Assembly (NCBI GenBank): GCA_023846275.1
Contig: CM043868.1
Location: 4,483,153-4,547,152 of the forward strand
Origin: Vanilla planifolia
Taxonomy: Eukaryota; Streptophyta; Magnoliopsida; Asparagales; Orchidaceae
Direction of reading: 5' to 3'
Length of the DNA: 64,000 nucleotides
The notes beneath the pieces were generated by a model. That model worked only from the letters and a program-made list of their open reading frames with translations, did not search any database and was not told the origin of the DNA. A program made the position numbers and the translations under genes. Positions 32,045 to 44,890 of this stretch are shown here, in pieces (positions within the stretch are counted from its first letter, which is position 1; each line of letters begins with the position of its first letter).

Positions 32045-32620
32045 ATCTAATTTGGTTTGAGAATAAATCAAGTAAAAGTTGATAGATCTGTGATACTTGA
32101 GACCAAAAAGAGTAGAGAATGAAGATCAAGTGGTGCTATAAATGAGGAATTAATAAAAAAGAAGCAACTTCTAGTAAGATTCTAAATGGAGCGGTACTGG
32201 GACAAATAAGTCTTACATCGACTATTAAGAGAAAGTTCTTGGTGTTTATATAATAAGCTACGATTTTAAGATGTTAAACATCTTTTGAGAATAAAGCTTA
32301 CTTGGGTTGTATGAACTTAAGGAGACAATAACTTGACATAATGAGACTAAGATGTCACATATGAAATTAAATATAATCTTTATTAGTCTCATATGATTTG
32401 AGGGTAAATCAAGTAAAATTAGTGGACCTTTGAAACCAAGGATCAAAAAGGGTAAGAATAAGTACTAGGTGATGTTCTGAGAGAAGGAAATCACTAAAAC
32501 AAAGAATAACCTATGATAAACTTTTATTTGGAGGGAGCAGAAGATGAATAATCCCAAATCTAATGGAAAGGAAAGGGGTTAATATGCCGATATAGTGAGA
32601 CTAGAATATCACAATAATAA
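32045..32620 (+). repeat. Imperfect ~346-bp tandem repeat beside gypsy PBS
   Basis: The block around 32047 (TTTGAGAATAAATCAAGTAAA, shortened here) returns near 32393 as GATTTGAGGGTAAATCAAG with a similar continuation (GACC..AAGGATCAAAAAGGGTA against GAGACCAAAAAGAGTAGAG). The stretch 32210-32275 resembles the GTCCCACATCGACTA-type motif followed by GTTTATATAA that is common in plant repeats and transcribed leaders. Confidence 0.6.
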
Positions 32621-33399
32621 TCATGTATTATACATTAAGTTTTCTTTTTCAAAATTTAAAGTGATACATTCTAAGGACTTATATAAATTTATAAAAAGTT
32701 TTTTTATGTAATGCATGCAAATAATTTTAAATCAAATTTAAAAATAAAAGATGGTGATAGACTCTGTATATCTTGATAATAATTTCAATCTTAATTCTCA
32801 AATGCATTTTGACTTAAATGCCTAAGTCATGGATTAAGATGTTATCATTTAATATAACTTATAATTGAGCAAGTTTGTCTTAATATCTTAGTCATACTAA
32901 ATGTAATATCTATAAAATTTTAGGCATGATACATATGAATGTAAATATCTATATATATGTGTATATAATCGTTTAATAATTAAAATAAATATTAAAATAA
33001 TCTTTTACATAAGTTTTAAGAAAATTAGATAGCCCCATCAAAAAACTTAGAACTCACATGTATTAATAAAGTTGCTCTTTTATCTTTGATGGCTTTAAAG
33101 TTTTGTGAAGTGTGAACAATTTTAACACTTTTTAAGTTTTTTCATAGTAAGTGATCACCAAGTCATTCTGTCTTATATATAATCTATAGAATATACTAAA
33201 TAGATATATTAAATCATCACAATAAGTATTTAAATGATTTGTTATCTTTAAAATTAAATAGTTTTTTTTTTGCACATGGGGTTCAATAACTCACAATTTG
33301 TGTCAAAAAATAAAACGATAATTCGGGGGTTATTATATCTTATATAATTGGCTCTTAAAATACATATTATAAAACATGTCATTTTCAATAATAAAGTTT
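32621..33399. other. AT-rich spacer, nothing recognised
   Basis: Poly-A and poly-T rich, with no frame, repeat or border that I could identify. Confidence 0.4.
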
Positions 33400-35700
33400 T
33401 TTTATTGAAATAACTATTTTATTAATTGCAAGAAATAAATTATTATGCTATAAAATGGATGAACACGTGGCCAAGAGTGGCATGGTATATTACACCTATA
33501 TTGGGACATCACAATATACTAGATAATTGACTAGTGTGCTAATATTGTACATATATAAGAAAGCACAACCAAGTGCAAGTTAACATATCTGCCTAATGCG
33601 AGTATAGATCTGCATCATATCAAACTGAAAAACTATTGATTTTGCACAATGGTTGTGATATGTCATTGGAGTACGATGGTAAAGTCATATGACTCCAAAT
33701 CAATTCTCAGGTGAACAATATTTAGTATTCATACTTCTTTTATACAAGCACTGGGTGTTGCGATGAGCTCACATGGTATTGGCTGAATCATTTGAGTCCA
33801 CCAAGTGTGCACTACAATGTCATATAATTATGGTTTAATAAATTTTAGTAATAACTTTAATATACAAAACTGAATAAAGAAACGTCATTTTCTAATGATC
33901 CAAGAGAGGCATCGACGTATTGAAACGAACCATTATTGTAATAATACATGGACAACAATGCTCTAAAGCGGGATAACTATAATTGAAAATTTGTAAAATG
34001 CGATACTGACAAAAATATTGTACGATACCAGAACATTCTACGCTTGGTCATTTATTTTGATAGTACTAAAATTTAATTGTTTTCTTAAAGCGTTGGATTG
34101 AAAAGCATGTCCTTTGGTTTTGCACCATGGATATCCATAGTCATTCCTTAATATAGGTGATCCATCATAATCGTACATAGCACAACTGTTGAAATATTCT
34201 TTTTAAGCTTCCAAATTATCAGTCCAGCAGTACAAATGTACATAACTATGCATTCTCATCACACATGATGTAACCTTTAAAACTTTCCTTTTTATGCATC
34301 ATGATGCTCATTCTACGCCCACAGTCTGCAAAAAATACTAAGAAACATGTTAAAGGAAAACACTTTTTTCGTCCTCACTACCATAGATTCACACCATAGT
34401 AATTAAAGGAGACATTTCGAAATTTAGAAGTTTGAAATTAGAACATCGAAGTCATTGAAAGAGCTGAAATGGGAAACTTGGGGAAGTTCTCAACTGAGAA
34501 GCCACTGATCTGACCCGGAAACCAACTGAAATAGGAAGATAACCATAAAAATTTACCAACCATGCAATTAAGCAAAAAACGCCTTGCTTATCAAAGAATT
34601 ACATAAAACAAATAAGGACTAAATCAGCTCCTACGTCATACGGTTTTTTTTTTTTGGAAAGTTTCAAGAAAGTTGATCTCCACGCCAAATTTGAATCGTA
34701 GACCAATCTTAGTGATTAAATAAACCTTCCTCTGAGGTCATTCATGAGGATAAGAATTGATTTTATTGTCAATGAGAATAGCAGGATGAATAAAATAAAG
34801 GCTTGGGATAAAAAAATAAGTTGCGTTAATGATAATACCATTTGAAAGAGTAAATTCGGTGACAAGAACGAGTTTCAAACTAATTTTTAGTCTTTTTTTA
34901 TTTTAAAATAATTAAAAAATGTAATTAATATTTTTATCAAGATTTTAATTCTATTTGCATACAAAACCTTTTTTTAAAATTCTTTACAATTTTTATAAAA
35001 CACATCTCCAGACCTACAAACTATTCATAAATAAAACCTCCATTATTTAAGTATATTATGATGATATATACTAAGTCTTAGATAACCATAAAACGGCAAA
35101 TCAATGTCAAATAATGTAAAACTGACTGCACGACTTACGAAGAGTTGAAACAAATGCCAATTGGAGTGATCGTAATGTAAAAAACTTCAAATTTCTTTGG
35201 AAATTTATTGAAATTTTGCTCAAATTGCAAACCGAATTCAGAAATTAGGTTAAAGACTAAGAATGAAACAAAGACCAAGTTGGTCCTTACTGCGACAATT
35301 TAATACTACAGAACTCACCTGACATACAAGAAATAAAAAAACAAGACACCACTATTTTAAAAAATAAAAAAGAAACAATAAAATAACGTCGAATGGGTGT
35401 TTTTTTATGGCATCCCATTGAACCAATATCTCATAACAAGAGGTCTCACTGGAATAAATTATTATTATTACCAATTATACATTACTATTATAATGAAAAA
35501 CAAAAGCAACTTAAACCTTTGAGATCAAAAAGTAATACTTTTAATCTTGACATGAGAACTGCACATTGAAACCTTCTCTATTGCTTATAACGTGGGAAGC
35601 TTGAGTATGAGCATAAATAATATAATATGATATTGGTCAAACTCCCCAACGATATAACCAAAGTTTTTTATTTAATTTTGTTAGACTTGAATTGTTGCAA
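33400..35700. other. Less AT-rich island with decayed coding-like pieces
   Basis: This stretch has a different texture from its surroundings: more balanced bases, CG dinucleotides, few long A/T runs and no retroelement motif that I recognise. Coding-like open pieces and splice-like sites lie on the minus strand. They are a frame near 33740-33840, the Cys-rich piece at 34038-34335, an acceptor-like TTTTTTGCAG ending near 34328, another acceptor-like TATTTCAG near 34527, and a donor-like CAG/GTGAG near 35320. It could be a decayed low-copy gene on the minus strand or an unrelated transposon fragment. Function unknown. Confidence 0.35.
34038..34335 (-). pseudogene. Unrecognised Cys/Tyr-rich coding fragment
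   Basis: The last 55 codons before a TAG at 34038-34040 are open and contain SCAMYDYDGSPIL, then RNDYGYPWCKTKGHAFQ, a composition unlike random AT-rich translation. Above an in-frame TAA at 34203-34205 the same frame continues with HSYVHLYCWTDNLEA. Higher up, after a frame change, the piece CGRRMSIMMHKKESF begins just after an acceptor-like TTTTTTGCAG. Together they look like one exon damaged by a stop and a frameshift. I do not recognise the family. The call is based on amino-acid texture and the splice-like site only. Confidence 0.3.
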
Positions 35701-36246
35701 TAGCTATTGGGTGATATTGCATCCATGTCACATGATGTAACTAGTATAATAAGAAACTAAAAAGTGTACCTACTAAGAAGAGGATAATAGGAGACTAGAA
35801 TTTATTTGATGGTTTTATAGATTTTGGGATTGAAATTACTAGAAATAAATTTCTAAGACTAACGAAAATCTAAAAATGAAGTGCTAAATGAATCAAATTT
35901 GATGTGGACTATAACCTATGGTTTGTAAGTTATAGTGTTTGAGGATGGCATTGTCGAGGGTTCTCTTTGTAGTGTGGTCATGTCATAAAGTAGAGCATTC
36001 AAGAAGAAGATGAGCTACAACTTTAACTTTTATGTAAGCTATTAATCTCTCCAAATCTTTATGAAAAAGATAAGAAGAATAAGTTAAAACTCAATAAAAA
36101 ATTCTCAAATCATATTTCAAAGCAAGATATTCTATCAAATTTGTAAAATAATAATAATCAATATCATGACCAAATATAACATAAAATGTATGTTATATCA
36201 TTAAACTATTTTTACGCATGAGAACTATAGAATTTAATGACCTTAC
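35701..36246. other. Spacer, nothing recognised
   Basis: AT-rich, with no frame or repeat that I can support. Confidence 0.35.
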
Positions 36247-39200
36247 TGTCATAACTCCAAGACCTTAGTCGATAACTATTAAGACTTCTTAAATTGTTTT
36301 CATATCATGATATTAATTTAGAATATAACTTATTAGATGTTTAGTATCTCACCAATGATCTGGTGCTCACTCCAGCCCAACCATATAAGAATGAGACAAG
36401 TACTCTACCAAATATATGACCAAATCCATGATGTCTCCTAACTCCAAAGTGAACCAGTGGCACAAAGTTATAACATATACATAGCCACAACATATAAAGT
36501 CTTGTGGAAATCACATAATCCTACTTAATAATAACAAACCAGAGGAACCATAACTTAACATCTAATGTATCTTAAACCTTATTATTATTAAGTTTATCTT
36601 TCTTATTATATCAATTATTAATCAAAACTATTAACACAACCTATGTAGGTCACTATCAATTATCTGAGACACCTTAAGATTATTTATATTCCTAATTTTA
36701 CTATTTAAAGCAGTTTAGAATATCCAAAGGTTACTCTTAAAGTTAGTTTTTGCATTTAGTCTTTACACAACATTTATTTAGGATCCTCACTAGCAGCTTT
36801 TCACCTATCTGGGATATCACTTAAGCTCCTGTTTAAGTCAACATCTTTGGCTTTATCTTTAGGCATATTTCCAATGTTATGATTAATCTAATAGATTTAG
36901 GTTCACATGAGTTCTAACAATAGATTTCATGCTCCACATGCAAACTTGAGCTATTATGCTCATCTCACAAGTCTCTTTTAGGCCATATAATCTTTTAGAC
37001 TACCATTTAGGATTCAACATATGCTTTAAGAGACTAAACAAGAAAACTTAATATCTTAACCAACAAACTAATCCATGTCTAAGGTTTAGCCATCATCATT
37101 GGCTAAGTCTAACATCTATGTAGGCCAAGATCTAGCTCTCTAACTCAACCAACCATTATCTAATTTTAAATAAATAACCTCATTAGTCAAAGGCCCACAC
37201 CAAGTACTTGTGTTGTCGATGTAATCTTAATTTCCATCATTTTGGTTTCCTTATGTTAAAACTAAAATCTATATAACAACCAAGCTTAATCTGAGATTTT
37301 TTAAGCCTCATTTTGGATCCATTAAAAAAATCATAACATTTAATGCCTTATTCCTTGACCTACTGATGACCTTATTATTCTAAGGTCATAGTTTGTGGTT
37401 ATGAACATCCCACTAATTATTTACATCACAAACTTTTTTTATCATAGACCTTCATTTTTAAGGTTACTTATGACCTTGACTTGGTCAACATTTCAAACCA
37501 ATGTGTACTAGCATTCAAATCCTAAGCTTATAAATTTCTAACTTAACATTTAATATACAAACTTTAAGGTTAATTAAAATCTAAAGCTTTCTTAGTCCTA
37601 ACTTAAAGTTAACTAGATCTAAGAGCTAATCCTAAATGTTTACCTTTTATGCCTTCCTTAACCACAACCATATTCTTTTCCAAAGATTTTTAAGAGAATA
37701 TTACTCAACCTTAGCCTTCTTTTAGGGCCAAACTTAAGCTCTTAAGGTACTCCCAAAATCTAAGAGCTCTTCTTACCCTAAAAGCCATACAAGTTCTTTT
37801 CCTAGGTCTTTTCATGCATCAAGAGTCCTTGGTTGAGTCTTTCCACTCAACCTAAAACTTATAATGATGAAAAAAGCCCCTCTTAACCACAAAAGATCAC
37901 TTTTAGGCTTGTTTAAGAAGTAACTCTTACCTACGTTCAAGGTTTACTCAAGAATTATCACATCTAGTCTTAGGATTTAATTACAACTTGTTTCAAAGCT
38001 TAACTAGAGTTAACCTAGTTCTTCTCTTGAACTTAGCTTCATCATCTACAAAAATCTATCCTCTTACATGAAACATATAAAATCTAGATTACGATACACA
38101 TTCTTAAGTTTATTTAACTCTTTCAAGTTTAATCATACATAAGAAGATCATCACCCTTGAATTCAATTCAATATACTTAGGGTAATCATCTTCTACTCTA
38201 ATCATATATAACCTAGAATATTATCTACTAACACTAAATCATGCATAGCCATTAATTCACTAATCATCCATAGATAACATATAGCATTGAAGATCATGTT
38301 ACCAAGTTAATCTAATATAACCTCATTTTTAAGCATTCTTAGCTAAAACTGAAATCTATGTTCATGTTCATTCAAGAGTCTTCCATAAAGTTAAGACAAT
38401 TTAGAGATTTACCAAAGATCAATCTTAACACACTTAACTAAAACCCAACTCAACTCTTAGAAGCTTAGCTAAGTTCTCAAACAACCTAGCCTTCTCCCAA
38501 GACCTTAAATCATTCCTTTATAAATATGTTAACAACAACCAAATGGCTATTTCTCATCTAAAAAGTTATCTAAGCCCATCCAAAGTCTAAGCTAAGCCTC
38601 TCATGGTTTAACAAAGCCACATTACTAGCTACCCAAGCAAAATTAAGAATTTGCTTCAGTAAGCATGATATTTTGTATTAACAAACCAAGAAGTTCATCA
38701 TAGGATTTGATTCACCTAGCTTGTATCTATAAAATTTAGAAAGAGTTCACATACTTTTCATTTTAATTTTAGATTATGGTTATCTCAATGAAGCAATGCT
38801 ATCAATACCATACCTAACTTATAAACATAGAATTTTATTCATTAACATCATGTTAATCTTCAATGACAAACCATAATATCTTGGCTAGATTGCTTAATTT
38901 TAGCTTGATGGTAAAGAAAAACATGCTTTCATATATCTCATACTTTTCCATCCAACCTAAATATTAACATATCAATCAATAATCCTAAATTTTAGCATCA
39001 TTGTCTTGGTTAAGAAGAATCATTGATTAATGATCAAGGTAATTTCATCTATTTAGGTAATTAAATAGGGTAAAATTTTAGTTTAAATATAGAATTATAA
39101 AATCACAAATTATGATAATATATATCTTTGTTTTGTCTACATGCATATCTTTCATAGATTCAAAATTCAATCTTCAAGGAAGAACATGAATACATCCTTG

Positions 39201-39780
39201 TAAGCATGCTTTTAATAAGGATGATGATGATCATCATAACTCAATCATATCATTATATCTCCTTAGGTTAGGATTCAAATGATGGAATCTAATTATAAAA
39301 ACTCATTATCAAGGCCCCACATAAATTCACATACAAGTTTAACAATGTACTTAGGTTTGACTTAGCAAATATATAAATTTAAATACATGATCTTGATGTT
39401 AAGAAAGAACAACTCCAAGGTTTGGCTTCACTTCAACTATTGAGATGACCTCCTCCTCTTTTTGCTCGTGGATAAGCTTTCTTGTCCTCCTCCTTGTCAT
39501 GGTTTGGCTTCCTTGCTTAGGGTCATGACCAAGGTTTTTAAACTCTAGTAACCCTACATGCAAAATATTGTATACCCAGCCAATAAAAGCTCTTTCCATT
39601 GAAATGTCACAAGGAATTTTGGCTAGGTTTCACTCCTCCATGCAACTCATAGCTAAGATCAACTCCATACAATAAACCACATGTTTCCCTCCTAAGCCCA
39701 CTTGGAAAAACCTCCTTTAATCCTTTAATGGCTTATTACAAATCCTATATTTAGGCTTTTGTTATGTAATACTTGGTTGG
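36247..39780 (+). repeat. Long repeat family, copy A (LTR-like)
   Basis: It begins TGTCATAACTCC and is pyrimidine-rich, with many CTTAA, CCTAA and AACCTAG motifs. It matches copy B in reverse complement and copy C directly. Anchors are a TTTATTTAGGATCCTCAC block near 36773 (B about 49600), GAGCTCTTCTTACCCTAAA at 37764-37782 (B about 48612-48630), AGGTTCACATGAGT near 36899 (C near 59217), and the CTCCTCCTC..GTCCTCCTCCTTGTCATGG stretch near 39448-39500 (C near 60530-60585). It carries no protein motif. The size and TGTC start suggest a long LTR of a gypsy-type element, but I could not prove an LTR pair. Confidence 0.6.
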
Positions 39781-40088
39781 GATTCTAAGCATCCAATTCC
39801 TTTCCATAGTTATTTTATTTTGAAATAATTTAAATCCTAATAATCTATTTATTTTCTTAGTATTGTACTTATAAAAATTTTATATTTATATTATATGATG
39901 TGTTAAATTGAACCTTAACTACATTTATCCCACTAGTCATAAAGGTATGATACATTTTTTGTATAGTATGATACACTCGCAAAATATTCACCCATTATAG
40001 TCCAATGATTCTTGTGTACAACATTTTCCTTAGCTTTATCATACTTATATAATTATGTTAATTGTACTATATAATTAATTAATTCATT
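39781..40088. other. AT-rich spacer between repeat A and gypsy element
   Basis: No feature recognised. The right end of repeat A and the left end of the gypsy LTR are both uncertain by some tens of bases. Confidence 0.4.
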
Positions 40089-40458
40089 TTTTTCACCTTT
40101 AGCTTTAGTATGTATTTGTTAGCAATGTATAATATAGTTATAAAAATCATGTTATTCTTTGAGAGACAATTAGACAAGTTAAAGAAATGACTTAATAACT
40201 TGCTAACTACATTTGTAATTTATAAATAAATGTTAAAGAGAATTGTTAAGACCACCATTATATCATTGTAATTCCTTTATCTTTTATGTTGTTACCTTAG
40301 TGAAATCCAAAAAAGGGAAGCATTTTCCTTATCTTAAGCTTTCATATAATTTACATTTGGGTGTTTTAGTAAGGCCCCAATAGAGATTGAGTCCCTAATT
40401 ATCACATAGGAAGAGAATTGTTACAAAAGTTCAAGATTATGATAACACCATTATGACA
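40089..40458 (+). repeat. 5' LTR of chromovirus relic
   Basis: It aligns with 44891-45267 through CACCTTTA, GCAATGTATA, ACAAGTTAAAGAAAT and AGACCACCATTATAT-type blocks, ending in TTATGACA. The following TGGTG at 40461 keeps only the first four bases of the usual primer-binding site. Confidence 0.7.
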
Positions 40459-40759
40459 ACTGGTGTTGAATCCCCATTTGTTGAAATAATAGGAGGTAAC
40501 ATCAAACCTATATAAAGGATTTCATATTTAGAAGTCCTTCTTGGAGCTACATCTAATAGAGAAGATTCAAGTGTCATTTTGGAGCATCTTGTAGATTTAG
40601 AGTTCATTATGGAGGGGCTTTAGTACCCTTGTTAGGGATTTTGAAAAAATCTTTCATGAGCAAGATGATTTAAATTACGAGTTGGCTATGATGCACAAGG
40701 ATCAAAACGACATCTATAAAATTAGAAAATGGGCACTTCGTGAAGATTTCTAAACTAAA

Positions 40760-41470
40760 GTGCTTCATTGGAACTAGGAATAAGAAGGAATTGAGGAACT
40801 TCTTGTGGAACATGAAGTAACACTTTATCACTGGTAATGAGCTGGATGCAAAGAAAGTGACAATTTCTAGCATGTGTCTTATTGGAGATGCAAAATTATA
40901 GTGGAGAGCGTAGAGCATTAATGATGCAAATGCTAGAATGAAAAAAATTGATATGTGAGAAAATCTTAAGAGAGAAATGTAGGATCAAATTTCTCCCTTA
41001 CAACACTTTATGGGTGCCTAAGATTTTTTGAAATAGTTGAAGCATAGTACATCCATGCCAGATTATGTCAAGAAATTTAGTTTCGTAATGTTGGATATTC
41101 AAAAAATGTTTAAGAAAGAAAAGCTCTTCAGCTTATCATCAAGATACAACCTTAGATGCAATTGGAGTTTCGTTGACAAAATGAGTAAGACTTGCTAGAT
41201 ACCAACACTGTTACTATTGTTCTTGTGAAATTGATGTCTTCAAAGTTTTGGATGACTATTAAAAATCAAAAGAAAAAGGAATGGAAAGAAAGAAAAATGG
41301 AAGTAAGATGCAAAGAAGTATGGTGAGGGTGAGAAGAATGATAAAGCCAAGGGGAAGCAAGAGTCATCTTCTTTCCAATATATGCAAAAGTCTAACAATT
41401 AGTGAGGTCATTTCTTCTGTAATAAACCTTATCATGCTTAATATGTGAGAAGCTTAATCCTATCATTGTT
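40760..41470 (+). pseudogene. Chromovirus gag remnant with zinc-knuckle trace
   Basis: Near 40765-40915 the reading NRKELRNFLWNMK, then KVTISSMCLIGDAKL and WRA, follows the gypsy retrotransposon-gag domain. Near 41060-41110 MPDYVKKFSFVMLDIQKM continues it. Near 41400-41455 a GHFFCNKPYHA piece marks a zinc-knuckle remnant. Stops and shifts interrupt each part. This was the capsid and nucleocapsid gene of the element. Confidence 0.75.
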
Positions 41471-42079
41471 GAGAAAACCAATGAGAAATCTAATTAAGAA
41501 GTTATTACACTTGTTAATCCTTTAGAATTGCTCAATCCTTTGGTGATAATTTAACTAAAATGATGAACATAATGAGTAATGTTGTTGTAGCACAAACCCT
41601 TTATTGCTTCATGTCTTTGTTAAGATGAAGGGCTAAGAGATTATGGTTATTGTGGACATGGGTGAGACACATACATTTGTGGTTACTATGATTATTTAGA
41701 AATATAAGTTACAGGTGATAAATATCCCTATTTGTTTGGAGACAATGAATGTAGAGGCTCAAGTAGTGAATGAAATGGCTTATGGAACCCCAATGACTAT
41801 AGAAAGTTGGATGAAATGTTAACTTATTGGTGATTCTTTATTATGACTTAATTTGATCCTTGGAATTGAATTTTATAAGAAGTTTAAGATAGCCTCAGTA
41901 GCTTACCTTGATGAGATTGTAGTGATGTAAGAAATAACTCATTGCTTTGTCCCTTATTACCATCCATATGGAAAGAAGAAAACTAAAATGAAGAATAAGA
42001 TAGAATGTATTTTAATAATGATGCTAAAAATGTGGTTGAGATTGGGTGAGGGCACATTTCTTGCTACTTTTTTTGAGAT

Positions 42080-42730
42080 CAAGGAGGAATAAGTCATTGA
42101 TGCACCTGATGCACTTACAAAAGTTCTTAAAGAATTTGTAGATGTCATGCCTTAGATGTTGTCTAAAACTCTACCTCTATAGAGGGAGATTGTCAAAAAC
42201 TTTAGTTCCTACATGGTGTTATTTCTCTTTCATTTCTCCTATATTGTATGTTACCATAAGAGTTGGTAGAATTGCATAAACAATTGAATGAATTAGTGGA
42301 TGCTTGCTTCATTAAACCATCTAAAGCTCCATATGATGCCCTAGTTCTATTTCAAAGAAACTTGAATGGTTTTAAGTAGATATGCAAGGTCTATCATGCA
42401 TTGAACAAGATGATGGTAAAAAACAAGTACTTAGTTTCTTGGTGCAAGATTTTCTAGATTAATTTTGCAAGGTAGGAAGATTTGCTAAGCTAAACTTATA
42501 ATAGGTGATGAAGCCAAGGCCACTTGGGTAACTCTCTATGGCTCATTTAAGTTCTTAGTCATCCCTTTGGATTTAAAAATGTCTCTACTATATTCTATAA
42601 TTTAGTGAATAGTATTCTATATGAATACCTCGATGAGTTTGTTATGGTATATTTGGATGATGTTGTGATTTACAATAGTAATCTTGATGAGTATGTAAAA
42701 ATTAGCAAAAATTGTTATCTTAACTAAGGA
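42080..42730 (+). pseudogene. Chromovirus reverse transcriptase remnant
   Basis: From about 42085 the piece before the domain (KVLKEFVDVMP) is readable. At 42265-42365 ELHKQLNELVDACFIKPSKAPYDALVLFQ matches the start of gypsy reverse transcriptase. Near 42390-42420 the reading is YHALNKMMVKNKY. Near 42555-42590 it is HPFGFKNVSTIFYN, and at 42629-42676 EYLDEFVMVYLDDVVIYN carries the YLDD active site. Several in-frame stops and at least two shifts separate these blocks. The order is complete, so this is decay rather than deletion. Confidence 0.85.
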
Positions 42731-43069
42731 AATTTCAGCTTTATTTGAAGATGGAAAAGTGTTAATATACTGAGGAATATATCATGTTCATAGATTCTTG
42801 GCCAATAATTGCCAAGTGAGAATGGATCCAAGGAAAGTGAATGCCATTGTGTATTAGCAAGCTCTAAAAAAGGTGCCTTAATTGAGATATTTTCTTGGTT
42901 TAACTAATTACTATCTCAAATCCATTGTTGGATACTTAAAGAAGGCTGACCCATTAACATATCTCTTAAAAAGGATGGAATTGGTATGATACTTGTTAAG
43001 AGGCATTTTTCATTTCTTACAAACTAGTGCTATGATTATCTAACTTTGAGTTGTGCTTTGAGTTGCCTA

Positions 43070-43260
43070 CAATTGCATTAGATAAGGCTATTTATGACAT
43101 TTTGGTGCAAGAAGGCCATCCCATTGCTTTCAAAATTAGAAAGCTAAGTGCTACAGAGCAAAGTCTTTAGTACATGAAAAAGAAATGGTTGTAACTATTC
43201 ATTACCTTCAAATTTAGAGGGTGCACTTGCTAAAAATAAAGCTTATGATGTGTACTAAGA
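43070..43260 (+). pseudogene. Chromovirus RNase H remnant
   Basis: The stretch reads DKAIYDILVQEGHPIAF then KIRKLSATEQSL before a stop, with EKEM-like and HYLQ-like traces after it. This matches the gypsy RNase H region after reverse transcriptase. Confidence 0.75.
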
Positions 43261-43799
43261 ATGTTTCCAATACCATATTCAAAACTCAAAAAAAGGTTAT
43301 CACAAAATTAGGCATGTTAGTAAGAGTTCTTAGTAGAATATGACTTCATATAGGAGCATAAACTTGGCAAACACAATTAGGTTGCTAATATATTGAGTTA
43401 AAAAGAGGTATTTTCTACCATTAATGTTATAACATGGGTGGAAATTATCATGATGAATAGAATTTGAGCTATTATTACTAATAATAGAGTTTATAGTAAG
43501 CCATTAGAGAAGGTCTAAAATAGAATTATTTGAAGATATGAGATTTAGGATGAACTCTTAATGTCTAAAAGTGGTATAGTATTTGTCCCTTTTAGAGATG
43601 GCTTATAGAGAGAGTTACACAATGAGTCACATGATCCACTGATGACATATTGGTAGGGAGAGAATGTTGGCTTTCTTGCCTCATCCATACTATTATGCTC
43701 TCATAGAGGTTTGAGCTCTATTTCAAGACTTACTTTGTGTGATAATAAGATAAGAACAATAGAAGAAAGGAAGTAGGTTTGTTGCAACCTCTTCTATTT

Positions 43800-44180
43800 T
43801 TAGAAAAATCATAGGCATCAGTTTCCATGGACTTCATTAGCGGGTTCCCAAAGATCAATGAAATGGCCTCAATGATGATGGTTGTTGATCATTTCTTAAA
43901 GTATATGGTATTTGTTATGACACCTTTAGCTTGTTTATTTGATAGAGCTATTGACTTATTCGATTGTAAATGGTTAAGTATTTCAGCATGTTTGAAGACA
44001 TGATGAGTGATCAAGATACTTGATTTATAGAAAAATTCTAGACTTATTATTCAACCTATTAAGAACTAATCTAAAATTTTTGAGAACTAATGAGTGAATT
44101 GAGAGAATAAATCAATTATTGAAAGAATACGTAAGGCATTATGTCATGAAAAGTCAAAATAATTACTTGTAGTTGCTAGA
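43800..44180 (+). pseudogene. Chromovirus integrase core remnant
   Basis: At about 43815-43925 the readable piece is ASVSMDFISGFPKI, then MMMVVDHFLKYMVFV, containing the first catalytic Asp of the core in MDF and the VVD motif. Further on only fragments survive, ending near 44140 with a trace of the RHYV motif. The remaining catalytic residues are not clearly readable. Confidence 0.7.
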
Positions 44181-44383
44181 AAGTATGTAGATTTGTTATA
44201 ACTTGTAGAGGTTCTTAGCAATGGATCTGAGTCCTTTGAGTTGGGTTTGAAACAACAACTTAACACTCCCTTAGAGATTATATAGCAAATATCTAGTGAG
44301 AAGTGTCTTATAACAAATAAGTATGCAAGAGACAAATAAGAGATGTTTGAGGAAGCTTATGGCAGTATGAGTAAATTGCCAAA

Positions 44384-44637
44384 ATGATGAAGAATTATGT
44401 AGATCAAAGAAACAAGTGGGTGGAGTTCAATATAAAAGATAAAGTGTTACTGAAGTTGACTATACTAAATTGGAAGAAAAGCTACAAAACTTCTATGCAT
44501 CACGAGCTAATTTTGATGTATGATGAATCATTTAATATGGTTCAAAACATTGATAATGTGGCCTACCAATTGAACTTGCTAGAAATACTCAAGATTAACC
44601 CAAACTTGTGTGAGCTTCTTAAAGAAGTATCTTGAAG
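44384..44637 (+). pseudogene. Open fragment of chromovirus pol C-terminus
   Basis: An 83-codon frame, MMKNYVDQRNKWVEF onward, includes DKVLLKLTILNWKK and VAYQLNLLEILKINP, matching the gypsy integrase C-terminal region just before the chromodomain. It is the longest intact piece of the element. It is open by chance survival within a dead gene, not an independent protein. Confidence 0.8.
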
Positions 44638-44734
44638 TTTAGGTATAGCCATAAAGGAGCAAGACCATCTCTTGTGAAAAAACAATTTTATCTGGATGTG
44701 GAGAAGATCTAAGATCAACGAACCTTTGAGTAAA

Positions 44735-44835
44735 GCAAAAAGACTCATAAAGTTATGTTTCTTGTTAAATGGAAGGGGAAACTAAAAGCTAAAACATCAT
44801 GGAAAAAGGACATTACTATAAGGAAATCGGAGAGG
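44735..44835 (+). pseudogene. Chromodomain remnant
   Basis: The reading HKVMFLVKWKGKLKAKTSW followed by KKDI keeps the FLVKWKG and SWK pattern of retrotransposon chromodomains, which guide integration to particular chromatin. It is out of frame with 44384-44637. A run toward KYLL follows before the LTR. Confidence 0.75.
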
Positions 44836-44890
44836 TAGATTACAAAGTACCTTTTGATGAGGATGTTGGATTCTTTTGGTATGGGTGGTT

